From contig OU744720.1 in assembly GCA_916613615.1 (NCBI GenBank), positions 69,332,471 to 69,396,470 on the forward strand: DNA of 64,000 nucleotides, read 5' to 3'. Below, one piece after another: positions 44,801 to 53,800 of this stretch. A model generated the notes under the pieces. The model ran no database searches. It saw only the letters and a program-made list of their open reading frames with translations, and was not told the DNA's origin. The position numbers were made by a program, and so were the translations under genes. Origin of the DNA: Steromphala cineraria (taxonomy: Eukaryota; Mollusca; Gastropoda; Trochida; Trochidae). Each line of letters starts with the position of its first letter. Positions within the stretch are counted from its first letter, which is position 1.

Positions 44801-47800
44801 ATGATAAAGATCCTGAAGAACTGTTCTCAAGACAATCATCTCAGAAAGAGTCAAACATACTGCCGGAGTTATTATAGGATGTAGTATCAGGTTTTGACGG
44901 GTACTGTAACGTCATTTAGGTAAATGTCATGAAGGAAATGCTAAACACGAGTATTACTGTTACTTACTGCTAAACAATATAAAAGGAACCGATCTAATGG
45001 CGTCATGTTCTGTTAGCTATGAGAATCGATGAGTTATCTTATCTTATTGGCCCAGTAAACAAGGACGTGAACCTGAGTGTTGCTTATTAATATTAACCCT
45101 GTAATCGTGACCTTACTGTACTAGAAAAGAGTTAAATCATTAAAAGGAAATGTCATCATAATCAATAATTCTATAGAACAATTGCAGTAGAATTGTTTAT
45201 ACATAAAATATTTAGAAAACGATATATTTCCTTTTTTGAAAAACATCATTAATAATCTATTAAAAGTGTTGGTAATGAGAGGAAATACCATTTTGATAGT
45301 GGACAAATGTAACACTATTTCGAAATCTGTACTATTGAAAATAGTGTGTTCCGAATTTATTAATGTTACATTATTTCACTGCTAAAATAGGATTTATCAT
45401 TAATACACTAATACATTCAGCGATCGGAGTTGTGGTAATCAACATCTATTAGAGGGGTTATGAATGTAACAACATGTCATCAATTTTAAGGATGGCAAAA
45501 AGGGCGATTTGGATAGCTGGCCGTGTTGCCTGACGCTTAGGTTGTGGGCTCGAATCCCGCATGGGCCTCAAAAAGTACAAGAATGTGTACTATTAAAGAG
45601 TTGTGATCCCCAAAAGACATTGTTACATTTTTGGATAGGAAACGGGGCAAATGTATATGTTACTTCTTGATACAGTCGTAAATGTTTTAGTATCATGACA
45701 TCATTCTGATGTCTTTCTAAGCTATATCATATCAATGCGTCACAATAACAAATGGTAAATATACCAAAAACGGTTTTCATTTATTCACGAACAAAAATAG
45801 GAACACGCATGAGCAAACACAAAAATGAAAACGATACGATGAAGTTGATACATGAAGTGACATATTGTTTTAGTAGCACTAAATCAGCTATTTGAAAGAA
45901 GAGTATTGCAATATGACGTCACTAGAGTTGAATAACTTGTTATCGTTACAATCATTTGTTGAAAAACTTGCAACTGTGTACACAACACGTAAACGCACGG
46001 AGATATAAAGAACACATATGTAATAAATAGATTATATAATCCCTAACTCCATCAACATCGTTTTGGGTTAAATGTGGTATACTCCTCACAGTTTACTAGT
46101 AATTATGACCACATTTCATTTCATTTACCGTTAACAACATAGTTCTGCTCTTTCCCAAATATTATTCTGTACTAGTTCGCTTATTATTTTGCCTAAAATT
46201 CAGCAACGTAATACGTCCTTTAGTTTGGACCACTGGGACGTCAACAACGAGCTTCTTCACGGTCAACTTTACGAGGAGAAGACACTGGACGCACACTACT
46301 CTGAGAAGATCTATGACATGGTGAAGAAAGCTGACCCTGTCCCCAACCTCTTCCTCAATGACTATGACGTAGTGGCCGTCGGAGCTGTCACTGATGTACG
46401 TAACACATTGTTATCCCCCGCCGCGCGTTTAGCGCGAAGTGGGGGATATAGTATTCAGCTCCGTACGTCCGTACGTCCGTCTGTACGTCCGTCTGTCCCG
46501 CTTCTTGTTAGCGCGATATCTAATGAACCGCTCAACCTAGAATCTTCAAACTAAGTACCAGTCTTCATCTGGGAAATACGCAGACCTGAAAAGTTTTCGG
46601 TGACCTTGACCTCATTTTCAAGGTCACAGCGAGACTTTGACCAGTTTTGAAAATGTTGTTAGCGCGATATCTAATGAACCGCTCAACCAAGAATCTTCAA
46701 ACTTGGTACCAGTCTTCAACTGGGGAACACGCAGACCTAAACAGTTTTCGGTGACCTTGACCTCATTTTCAAGGCCACAGCAAGACTTTGACCAGTTTTG
46801 AAAATGTTGTTAGCGCGATATCTAATGAACCGCTCAACCTAGAAACTTCAAACTTGGTACCAGTCTTCATCTAGGGAATACGCAGACCTGAAAAGTTTTT
46901 GGTGACCTTGACCTCATTTTCAAGGTCACGGCGAGACTTTGACCAGTTTTGAAAATGCTGTTAGCGCGATATCTAATGAACCGCTCAACCTAGAATCTTC
47001 AAACTTGGTACCAGTCTTCATCTGGGTAATACGCAGACCTGAAAAGTTTTCGATGACCTTGACCTCATTTTCAAGGTCACTGCAAGACTTTGACCAGTTT
47101 TGAAAATGTTGTTAGCGGGATATCTAATGAACCGCTCAACCTAGAATCTTCAAACTTGGTACCACTCTTCATCTGGGGAATACGCAGACCTGAAAAGTTT
47201 TCTGTGGCCTTGACCTCATTTTCAAGGTCACGGCGAGACTTTGACCAGTTTTGAAAATGTTGTTAGCGGGATATCTAATGAACCGCTCAACCTAGAATAT
47301 TCAAACTTGGTACCAGTCTTCATCCTGAGAATACGAAGACCTGAGAAGTTTTCGGTGACCTTGACCTCATTTTCAAAGTCACGGCGAGACTTTGACCAGT
47401 TTTGAAAATGTTGTTAGCACCATATCTCATGAACCCATTAACCTTGAGTCTTAACGGGGGACAAAGCATTCAGCTCTGTACGTCCGTCCGTACGTCCGTC
47501 TGTAGGTCCGTCCCGCTTCTTGTTGTTAACATCAATATGCGGCGGGGGATCTTGTCACCTTTGTGACAAATACTTGTTTATAATCAATTTGCATCAAATA
47601 TGTATGTCAAGAAATGGTGAATGTCAAAAGTTGATGAGTTTATTTATTTTATTTAAACACTTTGGCTACAAAACAGGCACGCCAAATATGAAATTTCGAC
47701 AAATAGAAGTAAGAACAAAAATTAATAACGGCCCTGATATAGGTCATACTTCTTTCAAGAGTAACAACCGTTCAAACCTCCATATAAATATCAAATGATG

Positions 47801-50800
47801 TCATGAAAAGAAAACTTATATCAAAGTTCTTATACAATACATATATCTGCACTGGAATACTTATCTTAGAGATTTAGTGTAAGACAACAAAATAGCAAAT
47901 ATTTTAAAGTCATGTGTTCACAATGTTATTATGTGCGTCCAATCGCTATAAACCTTCCATATCGTCACATTTTCAAATATATTTTGCAGGCTTACGTTCA
48001 ACAGGCCATCGAATTCAAGAAAGCCAATGTTGGGCTGTATGGTCTAGGTCTTCAGAGTCACTTCCGGCACTTCACACCACCAGATCCCACTCTGCTGAAG
48101 GTAATATCCTAGCAAAATTTTAAATAGTAGGCTATCGTTGTTTAAATTATATAACATTCAACAATATGATTTTGATGTCTTAAACATTTCATCATAACAG
48201 AAAATGAAAAATAAATAGCATTTATCCCAAGGGCCATATTTTGAAAAAGACCTCAGTTGACCGTCCTTAAAGTACCCACAGTGCTGTGTAAAAGAATAGA
48301 TGGTAAAGTAAACCTAAGTAATGGTTACATTGTTTAAGGCCCTGGTCACTTTAAGACCTGCCAAAACTGTTACAGTTTTTTTATTTCATACAATATACAG
48401 TGAATCTTAACAGTCGCAGTTACATTTAATCATAATCCGTTCCATCGTTGCAATGATGCGATGCCTTAAATATATCCAAATTACATGATATTTGCACTAG
48501 GATATATAAACAGGTAAATGGCCAAAAGTAAGATATGAAGCGGAAGTTGAGATATCTAACTTATTGAGGCATGTCACTTGGTTTTCTTCAATAGTCCTGA
48601 AGGTTTCGTCTTAGAATTGTAAGATTCATCCCCGCTCGGTCTTATCGTTTGTTGAAGTTTATTTCAGTCAAAACTTAGAATTCTAATAAACTGACGTCCA
48701 AAAGAAATTTTACATTTTTTAAACTGAAATTTTGAAAACAATGTTATTTCAATATTTTCAGTTAAGTTCTCAACAACATAGTTGAAACCCAAACTTTTAT
48801 GTTTAAAACTTTAAATGGAGCAATATTCATGCATTTTGCAAAAATGGCAAAAAATGTCATAATCAGGTGACCTTTCCACCGGAGTTTAGTCACGTGACGA
48901 AAAGGTTTAATAAATGTCCATAATGAATGTTTGTCCTCCTGTTTGTGAAAAAAAACACCTTAAAACCGGTAACGGCACAGCAAAAATATCACCAATCCCC
49001 ATTGAAAATCAACAAAACTGATAAAAAAATACCCTTGTTACAAGAATCGATAGTGTTCCTTCATTTGTTATGGTAACTTGATCAGGCTTTACAGAGAGGT
49101 TGTGAGGATTGCTGACAACCCTGAAACATGGAAAAAGAGTTGTTTTTGACTGCATGAGGGCCAATATCTAAAACGTTAGACCACCGATAACGTTGTCTCT
49201 TAGTGACGTCAAGGATAGCATACATCAAAGGTCGATATGTCATTATGTTCTCGTGCATTATATGAACTTGAACAGTTGTAATCAAAGCTCATTGACTGCT
49301 CAATTGATAGCCATTGGCCACTAATCAACCACACAAGGCAATGTCATTCATAAAGTCATAACGTCAGAATTGGCCTGCAATATTACGATTTAACTGCGAT
49401 TGTTCAGCTCTCAAGGCTGATTACCAGTTGTACGACTAACAAATGTGTCAATCTGACATGTAGGACTTTATCCATAAATTCCCATTGATAGAAAAACATG
49501 GATTCATATTTAATGTGAAGATTGAAACTGAAGACAGGTGACGTAATTCAAATTTTGGCCTTTTTCGTTACACATGGCAGATTTTGAAGGGATAACACTC
49601 GGCCTGCTCATACCTGGCGCAAAAGTTGCTCATTTCATAACCTTAACGAAATTATTGCGAAAAAAGCATTTCAATGAATGCCTGAACAATCAAAATTTTG
49701 ACCCCTGCCCACTTTAAATTGATTAATTGCTAAATCGAGGTTTTCCCCTTCAATTTTAGTTAGCTGGTTGTTGACTGAAATGGTTGATCGATAAAAGGCA
49801 CTTTGTTTTAAAGTTCTATCGTTCTTCATTCTTTAATCAGAATGATTACAAAATGTAGTAAAGTTTCTTTTGGACGTCAGTTTATAATTACGCTAATCTT
49901 TAAACCCTCGTCAATCATCATTTTTGTCTTTTGAAAGAAGGTTGTTTCTTTCAACAACAGTTGCGACTGGACAAATTAGCAAAAACAGGACTCCCACTGT
50001 GGATAACAGAGATGAACCTTGTGGAACACGACGAGAACCTGAGGGCTGACCAGTACGAGACAGCCTTCAGGATGTACTTCAGTCACCCGGCTGTTGAGGG
50101 GGTCATCTTGTGGGGCTTCTGGGACCATCAGATGAAGAGTCCATATGCTGCTCTAGTCAATGGATACAACTACTATGTAGGTGTTTCATATGATTATACC
50201 CCCGCCTTACAGCGTAAGCGGGGGTATATAGCGTTCATTCTTTCCATCCGTCCGTCCGTCCGTCCGTCCGTCTGTCCGTCCGTCCCAAAACTTTGTGCGG
50301 AGCAGATCTCCAAAACTATGCATGCTAGCCTCATCAAACGTCATACACATGTCAACCATGATCCCTAGTTGTGCCTTTTGAGGGTACGAACTATTTCTGA
50401 ATTTTCATTTTTGCGGTTTCCATTGAAACGTGACTAAAAAGTGACTCTTTGAGGAAGTCGTTTTGTGCGGAGCATGTCTCCAAAACTATGCATGCTAGCT
50501 TCATCAAACTTCATACAGATGTCAACCATGATCCATAGTTGTGCCTTTTGAGGGTTAGAACTATTTCTGAATTTTCATTTTTGCGGTTTCCATGGAAACG
50601 TGACTAAAAAGTGACTCTTTGAGGAAGTCGTTTTGTGCGGAGCATATCTCCAAAACTATGCATGATAGCTTCATCATACTTCATACAGATGTCAACCATG
50701 ATCCCTAGTTGTGCCTTTTGAGGGTAAGAACTATTTCTGAATTTTCATTGTTGCGGTTTCCATGGAAACGAGATTAAAAAGTGACTCTTTGAGGAAGTCG

Positions 50801-53800
50801 TTTTGTGCAGAGCAGATCTCCAAAACTATTCATGCTAGCTTCACTAAAATTCATACACTTATCAATCATGATCCATAGTTGTGCCTTTTAAGGGTTAGAC
50901 CAACAAATTATTTTTATTGTTTGCGTTTTCCATGAAAACATGACTAAAACAGTGACTCTTCAACCAAGTCTTTTGTCCTGAGCATATCTCCCAAACTATT
51001 CATGCTAGCTTCACCAAACTTCATACACTTATCAACCATGATCCCTAGATGTGCCATTTGAGAATTAGACCATCACATTTTTAAATTTTTTGGAAACATG
51101 ACTAAAACTGTGATTCTATGATAAATTACTTTGTCCTGAACATATTTCATGAAATATACATCTCAGCTTCACCAAATTTGCTACATATGTCAATCGTGAT
51201 TGCTGGATATGCCTTGTGAGAGTTAAACGATATATATGGATTTTCTTCTCTGTGGTTTCTTTGGAAAACATAACTTACAAAGTGACTCAACAAAAATAAT
51301 TTTGTCCTCAGTGCATCTCGTAGAATATTCATGATAACTACCTCAAATTTGAAACAAAGATCAACCATTATCTCTAGATGTACCCTTTTAATTGTAAAAC
51401 CTACTAATGGATTCGGTATTTGGGTTTCAGTTGAAAGAAGACTTACACAATGACTTACTGTATACTCAACTATCATACTTTAACCAATATTATTCAGTTT
51501 TACTATTTGAAATTCTTTGAACAAAGTGGGGAGCGGGGGTATGTGAGCTTTGCTCGCTTCTTCACTTGTTATGAGATCAGTTATAAGTGATGGAAAGGTT
51601 GAAATTGTTAGATGAGGTAATTGAAATTAAATGCCTTTGGGCCCTATGCGGCTTTAATGGATATAATGATACTTCAGTTGCATTTTGTATATGGATATAA
51701 GTTCAGAGTGAAGTAAAGACTCAAATGATGTATTTGATAATACATAAAATTTCTGTCGATTTTTAGTAAGACCTTCTTGGATCAACTTTCAAATAAAGTT
51801 GATAAGAGTTCCTGTATGATAGGCTTAAATCCGAAGTCGTTTGATGATATTTATCCAAAGACACGTAGGCCTATATACTGGATGTTACTTTGTGGTTATA
51901 TCAACAGAAACTAAGTAACTATGAAATAACGATTTATACAACATAACCTGTATCATTTGAATCAAATTAGGATGCAATTATTCAAAGAGATAATAACTTT
52001 GATGTTTGTGCTATTTAATGGTTGAAGCATTTTACATTCATTAATGTTTTAAATACTGATGTAGATAAATGCAGCTGGAAAACGCTACATGGATCTGGTT
52101 CACAAGGAATGGTCAACACACGAGAGCCACAAACTATCTGACGGATCGTCCTTTACAGTGAATGGTTTCCATGGAGACTATGATGTTGTTGTCTACAAAA
52201 ATGGCGTACCCATCCTGATCAGGAATTTCATCTTGGAAAAGCGGACACAAACTTGACACTTCATATCAGTGGAAATGCTAGTAGGTCTTTACTGGATTTT
52301 TTTTTACTGCAATAACAAACGATAGAGCTAGAAATAATGCACGTTTGAAACATGCACAATAGCCGGACACAACGTTTTTTTAAGAAATCTAAGTACCATA
52401 ACTTGGTTTGTATTTGTTCTGCTCCAACTTGTCCCTAACGTTCGCTAGTTACCAATTACTAGTACACAGAGTTGTGATTACTTATTTATTCTATTTTTCC
52501 AAGTGGCAAATACTGTATTACATAAGGAAAACTTATACAAACCATCAAACAAGTAACTTCATTGCTTATATACAGATACATTTATTTTTTTCGAAAACAA
52601 ATTAAATGGCATGCTATAAATGTGCTTTCAAATGTTAAAGACACTGTTAGCCTCCCAACAACAATCGACCCCTTTGTGCACATAACGAGACCAGTGCACA
52701 TCACGCACAATGGACAAAATGTGGTGGGCCACGCCCAGGCTAAACACGGGACTGACTTCTCCTGTGTGACTCGAGAGTCTGCTCTTTCTACAGCGGGTGA
52801 TGATAAACAGGTATCAGTCTCCTGTCAAACTGATGAGGTCATTACTGGCTGTACTAGTGCTCATATGGTACGTATCACGTGGCAACAGATGTGCCAATCA
52901 GGGTGATTTTTTATGAAATAATCAAATGTAACTATATGTGTTATAATCAATTAGTGTCTTAACGTTATGTTTCATTTGAATCAGTAGCCATGATACTTTA
53001 TACCAATTCAATGGTTTTTCCTTTAAACTGACATATCTAGTATTGCTATGTATCAAATCTATTACAATTATGATACTCTAATATTGAATTTATGTAAGTA
53101 CGTCTTAGCGTATTATTATTAGTCGTCACCACACTGGTTTTAGTCTCCATGTACCTGCTCACTCACTCACTCCCACATACAATCATGGTATTATATGCGT
53201 CCTAAACCCTCATCAATCCTTCTAATAGTTATATCCTTAAACGGAAAACGCTTCAAGATTCTGAAAACTGTAACATGGCACGCAACAAAACATCATACAA
53301 TCTGTGATTAAGTTATATTTACGAATGCTTGAATTTATTCAGTGACAATAGCATTGTGGGTTTTGTATTGAAAATTCACAGAAATTAATTCGAATCTTTT
53401 CTTGTCAAAGATATTATCTATTGCTTGCAGAATAACGAAATTTATCGCGATGGAGACAAAATAGGGTATGACAATGGGAAGCTTGCCTGTATAGCAGTCA
53501 ATGGCTGGAGGTCAACAGAAGGTAAGTGTTATTTAGAATTTGGAACTCAATTGACGTTTTGTATTTTTCCAATTACCAATATCATTTAAAACCGTATGAT
53601 AGCAACAATTGCCATAATCATTAGTTGCAGAAAAAAACATTTTATGAATATACATGTAAACCTATTGACGATTTTTGGCAAATCTAACTAATAAATGTTT
53701 GATAAGTACGTGCTTTATTAAAGGTGTCAAAGCTATCGCCCGGTGTTGCAAAGCTAGGAATATGCAGTGCACGTACCGATCTTCTGGTCCTGCCGAGAAG

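Noticed and set aside
46189..46554. 121-codon frame running past exon 9 of copy B
   Set aside because: Only 46224-46395 is exon. The rest is read-through into the inserted element (a GT donor follows the GAT codon).
46511..47416. CRISPR-like regular array
   Set aside because: Units are 151 bp with no unique spacers, in a eukaryotic intron. This is an ordinary tandem repeat inside a mobile element.
49931..50368. 145-codon frame running past exon 11 of copy B
   Set aside because: After 50176 it reads through the donor into the (tccg)n part of element 2.
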